In this document: piece after piece, positions 6,578-15,642 of the stretch
Layout of the letters: the number at the start of each line of letters is the position of its first letter
How positions within the stretch are numbered: the first letter of the stretch is position 1
Assembly: GCA_934120135.1 (NCBI GenBank)
Contig: CAKOTK010000002.1
Span: 62,001-126,000, forward strand
Source: an uncultured Clostridia bacterium
Lineage (GTDB): Bacteria; Bacillota; Clostridia; TANB77; CAG-508
DNA length: 64,000 nucleotides
Reading direction: 5' to 3'
Program-made: the position numbers and the translations under genes
The notes under the pieces: generated by a model
Databases searched by the model: none
Told to the model about the DNA's origin: nothing
The model's input: the letters and a program-made list of their open reading frames with translations, nothing else

Positions 6578-8110
6578 ATGGCGGTTGAAACAGCAAAAGA
6601 TAGTCTAATTTTAAATCAAATTATTGAACAAAAAAGAGATACCTTTATGGTAGAAGAAGATTGTATTGTTCCTGACGTAAAGCCAGACATATTAAATATT
6701 ATTAGTAATAGTGGAATAGTTTGCATTTATAAAAAAGAAATTATGGATGGAAAAATTAGACTAGATGGCTGTGTTAATACATACATTATGTATTTAGCAG
6801 ACACAGAAGAAAATCAAGTAAGAAGCCTAAATGCTAATATAGATTTCACACAAGTAATTGACATGGAAAAAGTAAGAAGTGACATGACATTAGATGCAAA
6901 CGTCAACTTAAAAGGGCTAGAGGCACATGTATTAAACGGAAGAAAAATACATATGAAAGCAATCTTAGAAGTTGATGCAAAGGTATCTTCTAATGAAACA
7001 GTTGAATATGTGAAAGAAATAAATAACTTGAATGATGTGCAATGCTTGAATAGGGAGTTTCAAATAAATTCTTTAGTGGGATGTGGAAATACAAAAGTAT
7101 ATGCAAAAGATACTATAAATCTTGACGAAGCTGATAATTTAGTAGAGGTAATGAAAACAGATTTGAGAATAACAAATAGAGATACAAAAATAAGCTATAA
7201 CAAGGTTTTAATTAAATCAGATTTACAAGTAAAAATTATATATCTAACAGAAGATAATCGTATAAATATGAAAGAAGCAACTATACCAGTTGTAGGATTT
7301 ATAGATTTACCAAACATTAGCGAGGACCACAATTGCAATGTAAAATATGAAATAAAAAATATTATTATAAAGCCAAACAATGTAGAAGACCATTCAATAT
7401 ATGTAGAAGCTGAAATAGAGGTTTATTGTGAGGCTTATGAAAACAGAAGTGTACAAATGATACAAGATTTATATAGCCCAACTAAGAACTTACAATTTAA
7501 TCAAAAAAATGTAAAAGTAATGCAAAATCAAGATATGAAAAAACAGGTATGCAATATTAGAGAAAAGCAAGTAATACCAGAAATAGGCTCAAGAAAAATA
7601 TATGATGTAGAGGTACTTCCTGTTATTGAGGAGCAAACCATATTAAATGACAGAATAATATATGACGGTGATTTAAAGCTAAACTTTATATTTGCTGGAA
7701 CTGGCAGCACTGGCGTAGAGACAAAAGAGGTAAGTGTGCCATTTAGCTTTACAATGGACTTTGACGGCGTAAATTCTGGAAGCAACATAGACACAGTAAT
7801 AGAGATAGATGCGCAAAACTTTATAGTAATGCCAGACGAAAGTATAGACATTAAAGTTGATTTAGGCTTTACAGCTATCAGTGGAAAAGATAGTAGTATT
7901 TCTATTATAGATGAGGTTACAGAAGCGGAAAGCAGAGCAACTTGTCAATATAGTATGATAATATATTTTGTAAAACCAGGTGATTCTTTATGGAGTATTG
8001 CAAAGAAATTTGGAAGCACAGTAGAAGATATTAGTAGGGTAAATGGAATAGAAAACCCAGATAATCTTCAAGTGGGAAAACAATTATATATTCCTAGATA
8101 TCATGGATGA
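6578..8110 (+). CDS. sipL: SipL-like spore coat morphogenesis protein (DUF3794 repeats plus LysM)
   Basis: 510 residues from ATG 6578 behind ATAGGAGGG. Three DUF3794 (SPOCS) segments fill residues about 1-440, and a single LysM domain ends the protein (IIYFVKPGDSLWSIAKKFGS...LQVGKQLYIPRY). This is the architecture and length of Clostridioides difficile SipL, which binds SpoIVA and ties the coat to the forespore surface. It overlaps the next gene, yunB, by eight bases, so the two are translated together. No membrane segment is visible, fitting a mother-cell cytoplasmic location. Assignment rests on domain order and neighbourhood. Confidence 0.85.
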   Translation: MAVETAKDSLILNQIIEQKRDTFMVEEDCIVPDVKPDILNIISNSGIVCIYKKEIMDGKIRLDGCVNTYIMYLADTEENQVRSLNANIDFTQVIDMEKVRSDMTLDANVNLKGLEAHVLNGRKIHMKAILEVDAKVSSNETVEYVKEINNLNDVQCLNREFQINSLVGCGNTKVYAKDTINLDEADNLVEVMKTDLRITNRDTKISYNKVLIKSDLQVKIIYLTEDNRINMKEATIPVVGFIDLPNISEDHNCNVKYEIKNIIIKPNNVEDHSIYVEAEIEVYCEAYENRSVQMIQDLYSPTKNLQFNQKNVKVMQNQDMKKQVCNIREKQVIPEIGSRKIYDVEVLPVIEEQTILNDRIIYDGDLKLNFIFAGTGSTGVETKEVSVPFSFTMDFDGVNSGSNIDTVIEIDAQNFIVMPDESIDIKVDLGFTAISGKDSSISIIDEVTEAESRATCQYSMIIYFVKPGDSLWSIAKKFGSTVEDISRVNGIENPDNLQVGKQLYIPRYHG

Positions 8111-8819
8111 TAAAATATATTCAAGAAATAGAATCAGGTTACCAAAGATAATAATACAAAACAATAGAAATCCTAATAAAAACACATCAAAGGTGCTAAA
8201 GATAACGGCTATATTAGTAATAGCAATTAGTGTGGCAGGATTTAGTCTAAAAGGAATACAACCAATAATAGAGAAAAACTGCAAAAGTATGGCTAAATCT
8301 GTTGCAACTAAAGTATCTAATATAAAAGCAACAGAAGTAATGGCAAAATATGAGTATAATGACATTCTAGTTATAAGCAAAGACGAGAATGGAAATATAA
8401 ATAGAGTAGGCACTAATGTGTTTACAATAAATAAAATAATATCTGATATTCCAGTGTATATACAGGAGGAATTGGAAAGAGAAGAAAATAGCAGTTTCAA
8501 AATTCCACTAGGAAGTTTTTTGGGTAGTAAATTATTCTCAGGAATGGGACCAAAAGTAAATGTGAAAATGCAAATGGTAGGAGACTTAGACACAGACCTA
8601 AGGTCGGAATTTACATCAGCTGGAATAAATCAAACCCTACATAGAATTTATTTAGAAATAAAATGTAAGGTAATAATATTAACTCCATTTGAAACAATGG
8701 AAGAAGAAATTGCAAACCAAGTGCTTATAGCAGAGGGAGTGATAGTAGGAGATATACCAAATGCTTACTACAACTTAGACGGAATAACCAAAGACAATGC
8801 AATAGATATAATAGAATAG
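8103..8819 (+). CDS. yunB: Sporulation protein YunB
   Basis: 238 residues. A basic start is followed by one membrane span near residues 34-52 (VLKITAILVIAISVAGFSL), then an outer domain with LVISKDENGNINRVGTNV, RTIEIPLGS-like FKIPLGSFLGSKLFSG and VNVKMQMVGDLDTDLRSEFTSAGINQT, the YunB family signature. YunB is a sporulation membrane protein under mother-cell control in B. subtilis; its biochemical role is not known. It starts inside the end of the sipL-like gene (ATG at 8103, stop of sipL at 8108-8110). Confidence 0.87.
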   Translation: MDDKIYSRNRIRLPKIIIQNNRNPNKNTSKVLKITAILVIAISVAGFSLKGIQPIIEKNCKSMAKSVATKVSNIKATEVMAKYEYNDILVISKDENGNINRVGTNVFTINKIISDIPVYIQEELEREENSSFKIPLGSFLGSKLFSGMGPKVNVKMQMVGDLDTDLRSEFTSAGINQTLHRIYLEIKCKVIILTPFETMEEEIANQVLIAEGVIVGDIPNAYYNLDGITKDNAIDIIE

Positions 8820-8824
8820 CATAC

Positions 8825-8856
8825 AAAAAGAAGTTGCGTAATTGCAACTTCTTTTG
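8825..8856. terminator. Bidirectional terminator between yunB and rpsI
   Basis: AAAGAAGTTGC and GCAACTTCTTT form an 11-bp stem with A and T flanks, serving the convergent yunB and rpsI transcripts. Confidence 0.85.
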
Positions 8857-8861
8857 AAATA

Positions 8862-9266
8862 TTATCTCTTGCTAAATTGTGGAGCTTTTCTAGCTTTTTT
8901 AAGACCGTATTTTTTTCTTTCCTTCATACGAGGATCTCTTGTTAAGAATCCTGCAGATTTTAAAGCTGGTCTGTATTCGCTATTAGCTTCATTTAAAGCT
9001 CTTGCTATACCATGACGAATAGCTCCTGCTTGACCTGTAAATCCACCACCAACTACTTTACAAATAACATCATATTTATCTAATGTGTTAGTTGCAACTA
9101 ATGGTTGTTTTACTATAACTTTTAATACTTCTGTTCCAAAGTATTCATCTAAAGTTTTACCATTTACAGTAATGTTTCCTTTACCTTCTACTAATCTAAC
9201 TCTAGCAATTGATTTTTTTCTTCTTCCTGTTCCTAAAAAAACAATATTATCAGATTTCTTAGCCAT
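8862..9266 (-). CDS. rpsI: 30S ribosomal protein S9
   Basis: 134 residues ending in the invariant GLKKARKAPQFSKR tail (Arg is the last residue, which reaches the P-site tRNA). FLGTGRRKKSIARVRLVEG near the start, GGGFTGQAGAIRHGIARAL in the middle and LTRDPRMKERKKYG are all intact. Its ATG lies two bases beyond the end of rplM, so rplM-rpsI is a two-gene operon as in nearly all bacteria. Confidence 0.97.
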   Translation of the reverse strand: MAKKSDNIVFLGTGRRKKSIARVRLVEGKGNITVNGKTLDEYFGTEVLKVIVKQPLVATNTLDKYDVICKVVGGGFTGQAGAIRHGIARALNEANSEYRPALKSAGFLTRDPRMKERKKYGLKKARKAPQFSKR

Positions 9267-9267
9267 T

Positions 9268-9723
9268 TTATTTTACCTCCCAAACTTCAGGTTTTTGAGC
9301 GATATTTTCATGCTCGCTACCAGCATATACTCTTAATTTTTTAGCCATTTGTCTACCAAGTCTTGTATGAGGAAGCATACCTACAACGGCATGAGTCATC
9401 ATTCTTTCAGGATTTTTAGCTAATAAATCTTTTGCTGTAATTTCTTTCATTCCACCAATATATCCTGAATGGCTTCTATAAATTTTTTGGTCTAATTTTC
9501 TACCTGTTAAAACAACTTTATCACAGTTAATTATAATAACGTGATCACCAACATCCATATGAGGTGTATAAGTTGGTTTATGTTTTCCTCTTAATAATTT
9601 AGCAGCTTCAGCAGCAACTCTACCTAATGGCTTATCAGCTGCATCAATAATATACCATTTGCTTTCAATTTCACTTTTTTTAATACTATATGTTGTATTA
9701 TTCATGGTAATCATATCCTCCAT
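9268..9723 (-). CDS. rplM: 50S ribosomal protein L13
   Basis: 151 codons from 9723; a start at MNNTTYSIKKSEIESKWY (9708) is equally possible, since the GGAGGATATG signal lies just before the first ATG. WYIIDAADKPLGRVAAEAAKLLRGK, TYTPHMDVGDHVIIINCDKV and MTHAVVGMLPHTRLGRQM are diagnostic. The protein is a large-subunit assembly factor and heads the operon with rpsI. Confidence 0.96.
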   Translation of the reverse strand: MEDMITMNNTTYSIKKSEIESKWYIIDAADKPLGRVAAEAAKLLRGKHKPTYTPHMDVGDHVIIINCDKVVLTGRKLDQKIYRSHSGYIGGMKEITAKDLLAKNPERMMTHAVVGMLPHTRLGRQMAKKLRVYAGSEHENIAQKPEVWEVK

Positions 9724-9806
9724 TTCAAATTCAAATAATCTATATGAAACTATTTTTTCGGCTACCGGGGAGAAGCTTTAAAAATAATTACAATCATACA
9801 CATGCT
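9724..9806 (-). promoter_or_regulatory. Leader of the rplM operon, possible L13 autoregulatory RNA
   Basis: The untranslated region holds, on the minus strand, AAGCTTCTCCCCGGTAGCCG followed by an A run, about 55 bases before rplM. This GC-rich motif in otherwise AT-rich sequence resembles, from memory, the ribosomal protein L13 leader of Firmicutes. No other element is seen. Confidence 0.5.
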
Positions 9807-9811
9807 TAATT

Positions 9812-9840
9812 ATTTTAATACAAAAATATAAAAAAGTCAA
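9812..9840 (-). promoter_or_regulatory. Promoter of rplM-rpsI
   Basis: On the minus strand TTGACT (9840-9835), 17 bases, TAAAAT (9817-9812), giving a leader of about 80 bases. Confidence 0.7.
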
Positions 9841-9885
9841 GTAAAATCCCAAATATTACTAAAATTTACGAATTTTTGAGTAAGA

Positions 9886-10575
9886 TTAAGAGATTAAATC
9901 TTTAACTACTTCACTAGCTAAAATTAAACCTGCAACAGAAGGCACAAAACTAATACTAGCAGGTGTCCTTTTATTATTCACATCAAAGCGTTTAGGTTCT
10001 TCTTTAGAATACACAACTTTTAAATGTTTAATTCCACGCTTTCCAAGTTCTTTTCTCATAACTTTAGCCAAAGGACATACTGAAGTTTTACTAATATCTG
10101 CAATTTCAAATTTAGTAGGATCTAATTTATTTCCAGTGCCCATAGAGCAAATAATAGGAATATTTCTTTTATAGCATTCCTCAACTAAATTTATCTTAGA
10201 GGTAACACAATCGATAGCATCTACTACATAATCAAATTGTGTGCTCAAAATTTCATCTGTGTGAGAAGCATCATAAAACATTTGATAAGTAATTATATTC
10301 AAATTAGGATTTATTTTAAGTAATCTTTCTTTTTCAACTTCAACTTTAGGTTTACCAACAGTACTAGTATCTGCAATAAGTTGACGATTTATATTTGTAA
10401 TATCAACAACATCTTTGTCAATTAAAGTGAGATTGCCAACTCCACTACGAGCCAAAGCTTCAATTACATATGAACCAACACCACCACAACCAAATACCGC
10501 AACATGTGCTTGTGCTAATTTACTTACATTATTTTCACCAATTAAATATTCAGTTCTATTAAGCCAATTATTCAT
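9886..10575 (-). CDS. tcdA: tRNA threonylcarbamoyladenosine dehydratase
   Basis: 229 residues of the ThiF/MoeB/E1-like family. The nucleotide-binding loop AVFGCGGVGSYVIEALARSGVG is followed by LTLIDKDVVDITNINRQ and VVDAIDCVTSKINLV, with a conserved Cys in SKTSVCPLAKVMRKELGKRGI. This is the TcdA (YgdL/CsdL) layout; the enzyme activates t6A37 with ATP and closes it to cyclic ct6A in tRNAs that read ANN codons. It is divergent from ruvA, alone on the minus strand, and complete for the family. Confidence 0.88.
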   Translation of the reverse strand: MNNWLNRTEYLIGENNVSKLAQAHVAVFGCGGVGSYVIEALARSGVGNLTLIDKDVVDITNINRQLIADTSTVGKPKVEVEKERLLKINPNLNIITYQMFYDASHTDEILSTQFDYVVDAIDCVTSKINLVEECYKRNIPIICSMGTGNKLDPTKFEIADISKTSVCPLAKVMRKELGKRGIKHLKVVYSKEEPKRFDVNNKRTPASISFVPSVAGLILASEVVKDLIS

Positions 10576-10663
10576 TTTAATACCTCATAACAATTTATCT
10601 AACAAAAATATTATAACACTAAATAACTATCAACACAACACAAACAAAAATTTGTAAAAACTC

Positions 10664-10691
10664 TTGCAAATTTTTTATTTTATGGTAAAAT
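10664..10691 (+). promoter_or_regulatory. Promoter of ruvA
   Basis: TTGCAA (10664-10669), 16 bases, TAAAAT (10686-10691), about 28 bases before the ruvA start. Confidence 0.6.
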
Positions 10692-10718
10692 ATTGGTGAA
10701 ACGAGAGGAGATAAAAAT

Positions 10719-11336
10719 ATGTTAGCATATATTAAAGGAATTTTGGAAATAAAAACAAAAGGATATATAGTGGTAGAAGCAGGAGGTTTAGGATATAAAA
10801 TATTTATGCCGGAATCGACAATTGCTAATACTGGAAATATAGGAGATAAAGTTCAAATTTATACATTTATGAGAGTTAGGGAAGACGATGTTAGTCTGTA
10901 CGGATTTCTAACAAATGAAGAGTTGCGTATGTTTGAATTACTATTAAGCGTTAGTGGAATAGGAGCAAAAGGTGCATTAGTAATATTATCAAACATTACA
11001 CCATCACAATTTGCTTTAGCAGTCATTTCAAATGATGTGGCAATATTAAAAAAGGTACCAGGAATAGGACCAAAAACAGCACAAAGAGCAATATTAGAGC
11101 TAAAAGACAAATTGAAAAAAGAACAAGAAATTTCAATCGCCGAAGGAGAAGAAATTTCAAATATAGAGCAAGTTATTAAGGAAGATGAAAAAGTATCAGA
11201 AGCAATAAGTGCATTACAAGTACTAGGTTACAGTAAGCGAGAAATAGTAGAAGCATTACAAGCAATAGAAGTAACCTCACTATCAGTAGAGGACATTATT
11301 AAAAAGGGACTAGCTAATTTAGCAAAAAAATTATAA
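10719..11336 (+). CDS. ruvA: Holliday junction branch migration complex subunit RuvA
   Basis: 205 residues, the normal family length. The N-terminal OB fold (MLAYIKGILEIKTKGYIVVEAGGLGYKI, with VREDDVSLYGF), two helix-hairpin-helix motifs (SVSGIGAKGALVILS and KVPGIGPKTAQRAILELKDKL) and the C-terminal RuvB-binding three-helix domain (ISALQVLGYSKREIVEAL) are all present. RuvA tetramers hold Holliday junctions for RuvB. The usual partner ruvB does not follow; the next gene is rarA after an 84-bp hairpin element. Confidence 0.95.
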   Translation: MLAYIKGILEIKTKGYIVVEAGGLGYKIFMPESTIANTGNIGDKVQIYTFMRVREDDVSLYGFLTNEELRMFELLLSVSGIGAKGALVILSNITPSQFALAVISNDVAILKKVPGIGPKTAQRAILELKDKLKKEQEISIAEGEEISNIEQVIKEDEKVSEAISALQVLGYSKREIVEALQAIEVTSLSVEDIIKKGLANLAKKL

Positions 11337-11380
11337 CAGCAATATAATGTTTTTATAATATTTATATTATCTTAATCTAC

Positions 11381-11464
11381 CCGGCACGTCGCTTGCACTT
11401 TGAATATATTTTTTCTCGACTAAAGCACGAAAAAATATATGTCAAAGTCGCTGTGCCTACTCTA
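11381..11464 (-). mobile_element. 84-bp hairpin element (MITE- or REP-like), copy 1
   Basis: The 84 bases are the exact reverse complement of 41426-41509. The element is nearly self-complementary: GGCAC and GTGCC ends, ACTTTGA with TCAAAGT, and ATATATTTTTTC with GAAAAAATATAT around a loop. It sits between ruvA and rarA. It carries no ORF. Perfect identity of two distant copies indicates recent spread or strong conservation. Confidence 0.85.
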
Positions 11465-11551
11465 AAAATATTAATTGTAAATTTTATTTATAATAATATA
11501 GCAAAACATTATATTACTATTAATAATAAAGAATAAAAGGAGCTTTGAATA

Positions 11552-12796
11552 ATGGACATGAGTAAACCACTTGCATATAGAATGAGCCCAAAAACATTAG
11601 ATGACTATGTAGGGCAAGAACATATTTTAGGCAAGGATAAAATTTTATATCGTACAATAAAAGCAGATAGATTATCTAGCATTATACTATGGGGACCTCC
11701 AGGTTGTGGAAAAACATCACTTGCTAGAGTTATTAGTAATACAACAAAATGCAAATTTCTAAAAATAAATGCAGTAACATCAGGTATATCAGACATAAAA
11801 AATGCAGTTGAAACTGCACAAAATGCTTTGTTAAATCCATCTGGCAAATGTATTTTATTTATAGATGAGATACATCGTTTTAATAAATTACAACAAGATG
11901 CATTGCTTCCTTATGTAGAAAATGGAACTATAATACTAATAGGAGCCACAACAGAAAATCCATATTTTGAAGTAAATAAAGCTTTGATATCAAGGTCAAT
12001 GGTATTTCATTTGCAACCATTAACAGATGAAGATATATTTAAAGTACTAAAAAAATCTTTAACTTCTGAAGATGGATTAGGAAGCTACAACATAAAAATA
12101 GAAGATGAGACTTTGAAAAAACTTGCAATAACTTCAGGAGGAGATGTAAGAACAGCTTTAAACGGGCTAGAGGTTGCAGTATTAACAACACAAATAGATT
12201 CAAATGGAATAATAAACATTACAGATGATATTTTAAAAGAATGTGTGCAAACAAGAAAAGCTGTATTTGATAAAAAAGGTGATAGTCACTATGATAATAT
12301 TAGTGCATTTATAAAATCAATGCGTGGGAGTGATGTAGATGCAGCATTATTTTATTTAGCAAGAGCATTAAATGCAGGAGAAGATCCTGTATTTATGGCA
12401 AGAAGAATAGTAATTGCTGCAGCAGAAGATGTTGGAATGGCAAATCCAAATGCTTTAGTAGTTGCAACATCAGCTATGCAAGCTGTAACTATGGTAGGAA
12501 TGCCAGAAGCCAGAATTATTTTAGCAGAGGCAACAGTCTATGTAGCAACTTCCAAAAAATCAAATGCTGCATATTTAGGAATAGATAAGGCACTAGCAGA
12601 TGTAGCTAATAAAGATACAGGAACTATACCAATGCACATTAGAAATGCACCAGCAGAAGGAATGTCAAAAGAAGGGTATGGTGTAGGATATAAATATCCA
12701 CATGATTATCCAAATCATTGGGTAGAACAACAATATTTACCTGATAAAATGTTAGGAACAAAATATTATATAAAAGATGATACAGTGGAAGATTAA
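11552..12796 (+). CDS. rarA: Replication-associated recombination protein A (RarA/MgsA), AAA+ ATPase
   Basis: 414 residues. PLAYRMSPKTLDDYVGQEHILG opens the protein, with Walker A GPPGCGKTSLAR, Walker B CILFIDEIHRFNK, sensor GATTENPYFEVNKALISRS and the C-terminal MgsA domain (FIKSMRGSDVDAALFYLARAL, EDVGMANPNALVVA, GIDKALADV, YKYPHDYPNHWVEQQYLP). RarA acts at stalled forks and handles single-strand gaps. Start ATG at 11552 follows AAAGGAG. The gene lies alone between two hairpins, downstream of ruvA, consistent with a recombination-repair neighbourhood. Confidence 0.95.
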   Translation: MDMSKPLAYRMSPKTLDDYVGQEHILGKDKILYRTIKADRLSSIILWGPPGCGKTSLARVISNTTKCKFLKINAVTSGISDIKNAVETAQNALLNPSGKCILFIDEIHRFNKLQQDALLPYVENGTIILIGATTENPYFEVNKALISRSMVFHLQPLTDEDIFKVLKKSLTSEDGLGSYNIKIEDETLKKLAITSGGDVRTALNGLEVAVLTTQIDSNGIINITDDILKECVQTRKAVFDKKGDSHYDNISAFIKSMRGSDVDAALFYLARALNAGEDPVFMARRIVIAAAEDVGMANPNALVVATSAMQAVTMVGMPEARIILAEATVYVATSKKSNAAYLGIDKALADVANKDTGTIPMHIRNAPAEGMSKEGYGVGYKYPHDYPNHWVEQQYLPDKMLGTKYYIKDDTVED

Positions 12797-12798
12797 AT

Positions 12799-12834
12799 TG
12801 AAAATCCCCGGCTAAAACAGTCGGGAATTTTTAT
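12799..12834. terminator. Terminator between rarA and the SPFH gene
   Basis: AATCCCCGGC and GTCGGGAATT form a stem with flanking A and T runs between convergent genes. Confidence 0.75.
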
Positions 12835-12838
12835 TTTA

Positions 12839-13741
12839 TTATTTTTTCTCTTTAATAACTTCTGTAATAGCACCTAAGCTACTTAATGTATTTGTTGCTT
12901 CAAATGGAATAAATACTTTATTAGCTTCTCCATTAGCAACTTCTTTTAAAGTTTCTAAAGATTTTAATTGAACTAACTTCTCGTCTGGTTTAGCTTTCAT
13001 CATAGCATCATAAACCATTTGAATTTCTTGAGCTTTAGCTTCAGCTACTTGCTTGATTGCTTCAGCTTCACCGGCAGCTCTTCTAATTTTAGATTCTTTT
13101 TCAGCTTCAGCTTCTAGAATAGCAGCCTCTTTTTTACCTTCTGCTAAAGTAATAGCAGATTGTCTTTCACCTTCAGCTTGTAAAATTAAAGCTCTTTTAT
13201 TTCTCTCAGCATTCATTTGTTTTTCCATTGCGTCTCTAATGTCAGCTGGTGGAGTAATATCTTTAATTTCAACTCTGTCTACTTTACAACCCCATTGATC
13301 TGTTGCTTCATCAAGAATAACTCTTAATTTATCATTAATAGCATCTCTTGAACTAAATGTATCATCTAAGTCCATTTTACCAACAATATCACGAATTGTA
13401 GTAATTGCTAGGTATTCAATACCTTTCTTTAAATTTTGAATTTCATAAACTGCCCTTGCAGGATCTGTAATTTTATAGAATACTACAGTATCAATAGTAA
13501 TAGTAACGTTATCTTGTGTAATTACACCTTGTGGTGGAATATCCATAGTTTGTTGTTTTAAACTTACTACACTACGTACATGGTCTACAAAAGGAATGAT
13601 AACTGTAAGACCAGCATCTGCTACCTTATGAAATTTACCAAGTCTTTCAATAATATATACCTCAGACTGTTTTACTATTTTAATTGTATTAAATGCAATA
13701 ATTAAAATAATAACTAATAATGCGATTAAAACCCACATCAT
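12839..13741 (-). CDS. SPFH/band 7 membrane protein (QmcA/stomatin type)
   Basis: 300 residues. One N-terminal membrane span (MMWVLIALLVIILIIAF) leads into the SPFH domain (VYIIERLGKFHKVADAGLTVIIPFVDHVRSVVSLKQQ, MDIPPQGVITQDNVTITIDTVVFYKITD) and a long Ala/Glu coiled coil (EGERQSAITLAEGKKEAAILEAEAEKE). This is the stomatin/QmcA subfamily. Such proteins form large membrane rings linked to lipid domains and protease control. The downstream position of this gene relative to an NfeD gene at 13786 is the classic NfeD-stomatin pairing; the two share one transcript. Confidence 0.9.
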   Translation of the reverse strand: MMWVLIALLVIILIIAFNTIKIVKQSEVYIIERLGKFHKVADAGLTVIIPFVDHVRSVVSLKQQTMDIPPQGVITQDNVTITIDTVVFYKITDPARAVYEIQNLKKGIEYLAITTIRDIVGKMDLDDTFSSRDAINDKLRVILDEATDQWGCKVDRVEIKDITPPADIRDAMEKQMNAERNKRALILQAEGERQSAITLAEGKKEAAILEAEAEKESKIRRAAGEAEAIKQVAEAKAQEIQMVYDAMMKAKPDEKLVQLKSLETLKEVANGEANKVFIPFEATNTLSSLGAITEVIKEKK

Positions 13742-13785
13742 AATAAAAATCCTCCTTAAAAAATATATATAATAAATATTAATAC

Positions 13786-14232
13786 CTAAACTGTTTGTTC
13801 AATTTTAGAGTCAGCTGTAACAACTGCCTTAACACCATCAATACTCAAAATTGAAACTTCAGTACCTTCGCTAATAACTGTTTCTCCATTAGATTTAGCC
13901 GACCAAACTTGACCATCAACCTTAATTTGGCCAACTCCTAATGTAGGGTTTATTTCTTTAACAACAATAGCTTTTTTTCCAATAATAGAAAAAGCATTAG
14001 TAGTTAAGTTGTTATCAGTTTTTCCAAGCTTTTTAGCTAAAGGTCTTGTACATAAAATAAATAAAGCAGAAGTAACTACAAACACAGCAGTTTGAATAAT
14101 TAAGTTATCTGTAAAAAAGCTAGTTACCATAGCACATAAGCTACCTAAACTTAACCAAAAGATTAAAAAGCCTACAGTTGCTATTTCAGCAATAACAAAA
14201 ATACCTGCTAAAATTAACCAAACATACCACAT
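13786..14232 (-). CDS. NfeD family membrane protein
   Basis: 148 residues: three to four hydrophobic spans (VWLILAGIFVIAEIATVGFLIFWLSLG, VTSFF and IIQTAVFVVTSALFIL) then a soluble OB-fold domain (IGKKAIVVKEINPTLGVGQIKVDGQVWSAKS, VSILSIDGVKAVV). This is the short NfeD form without protease domain, which partners with SPFH proteins. It precedes the SPFH gene by 44 bases on the same strand. Confidence 0.9.
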   Translation of the reverse strand: MWYVWLILAGIFVIAEIATVGFLIFWLSLGSLCAMVTSFFTDNLIIQTAVFVVTSALFILCTRPLAKKLGKTDNNLTTNAFSIIGKKAIVVKEINPTLGVGQIKVDGQVWSAKSNGETVISEGTEVSILSIDGVKAVVTADSKIEQTV

Positions 14233-14400
14233 AAAATTAATCTCCTTTACATTGTAACATCTATATTATACTATATTCTCGAGCAAAAGGGAATATGTTT
14301 TTGAAAAAAATGTAACATCTTGCCAATTTTTAAGTTTTGTGATATAACAATAAACAAGTGAGCAATCTACTGAATAATATATCATATGAGGTGGGATAGA

Positions 14401-15627
14401 ATGAAAGAAGAAGCTATTTCAATATTAAAAAAATATCATCAAGAGCATATATTAGAATACAATTTAAGTGAAAAGCAACAACAAGAATTAGAAAAACAAA
14501 TATTAAGTATAGATTTTGAACAATTACAAAATTTATATGAAAGCACAAAACAAGAAAAAGTTATAGAAGAAAAGAAAATTGAGCACATACCATATACAGA
14601 TAAAGCAAAAATGCCAAAAGAACAAGAGCAAGAACTTGCAAATATTGGAACAGAGGTTATAAAACAAGGACACTATGCAGTTATAACAATGGCAGGTGGT
14701 CAAGGAACAAGGCTTGGACACAAAGGACCAAAAGGTACATATGCCTTAGATACTGTAAATGGTAAAAAATACATATTTGAAATAATTATAGACAAACTAA
14801 AAAAGGCAAAAGAAGAATATGGAGTTACAATACCATGGTATGTAATGACCAGCAAAGATAATCATGATGAAACAGTTTGGTTTTTAGAAAATAATAATTA
14901 TTTTGGGTATGAAAAAGATAAAATTAAGTTTTTTAAACAAGGGGAATTACCTTTAATAGACACTCAAGGAAGAGTAATATTAGACGAGAATGTTAGAATA
15001 AAAGAAGCTGCAGACGGAAATGGTGGAATTTATGAAGCGTTTGCAAAATCAGGTTTGTTAGAAGAGTTAAAACAAAATCAAGTAGACTGGATATTTATAA
15101 GTGGGATTGATAATATATTATCAAACTTTGTAGATCCAATTTTATTAGGATTAACAATTAAAGAAAACAATGTAATTGCTTCAAAATCAGTTGCAAAAGC
15201 TAACCCACAAGAAAAAGTGGGAGTATTTTGCAAAATGAATGGCAAACCTAAAATAATTGAATACATTGATTTACCAGAAGAAATGGCAGAAGAGCTAGAT
15301 GAAAATGGAGAGTTGATGTATGGAGAGGTTAATATAGGTACATACTTATATAACAGAAGTGTTTTAGAGAACTTGGCAAATGCTAAATTGCCATATCATG
15401 CAGCATTTAAAAAATCAGGTTATTTAAATATAGACGGACAATTTATAGAGCCAGAAGCACCAAATGTATTTAAATTTGAAACTTTTATATTTGATGCATT
15501 TACAAGATATAACAATATGACAATAATGAGAGTAAAAAGAGAAGACGAGTTTGCACCAGTAAAAAATCGTACAGGAAATGACAGCCCAGAAACAGCTGTT
15601 AAATTATATAATGAAAAATATAAATAA
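14401..15627 (+). CDS. UDPGP-family (UAP1-type) UDP-sugar pyrophosphorylase
   Basis: 408 residues from ATG 14401, chosen over 14386 because GAGGTGGG lies before it. An N-terminal helical region is followed by the nucleotide-binding motif VITMAGGQGTRLGHKGPKGTY, VPWYVMTSKDNHDETVWFLENN, FFKQGELPLID, DGNGGIYEAFAKSG and WIFISGIDNIL, and a late EDEFAPVKNRTGNDSPETA. These are features of eukaryotic-type UDP-GlcNAc (UAP1) or UDP-glucose pyrophosphorylases, which join a sugar 1-phosphate to UTP. It forms an operon with a GlmU homologue 15 bases downstream whose own uridylyltransferase motifs are eroded, so UDP-GlcNAc synthesis is the most likely role; the sugar is inferred. Confidence 0.85.
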   Translation: MKEEAISILKKYHQEHILEYNLSEKQQQELEKQILSIDFEQLQNLYESTKQEKVIEEKKIEHIPYTDKAKMPKEQEQELANIGTEVIKQGHYAVITMAGGQGTRLGHKGPKGTYALDTVNGKKYIFEIIIDKLKKAKEEYGVTIPWYVMTSKDNHDETVWFLENNNYFGYEKDKIKFFKQGELPLIDTQGRVILDENVRIKEAADGNGGIYEAFAKSGLLEELKQNQVDWIFISGIDNILSNFVDPILLGLTIKENNVIASKSVAKANPQEKVGVFCKMNGKPKIIEYIDLPEEMAEELDENGELMYGEVNIGTYLYNRSVLENLANAKLPYHAAFKKSGYLNIDGQFIEPEAPNVFKFETFIFDAFTRYNNMTIMRVKREDEFAPVKNRTGNDSPETAVKLYNEKYK

Positions 15628-15642
15628 AGGAGAAAGTTTATT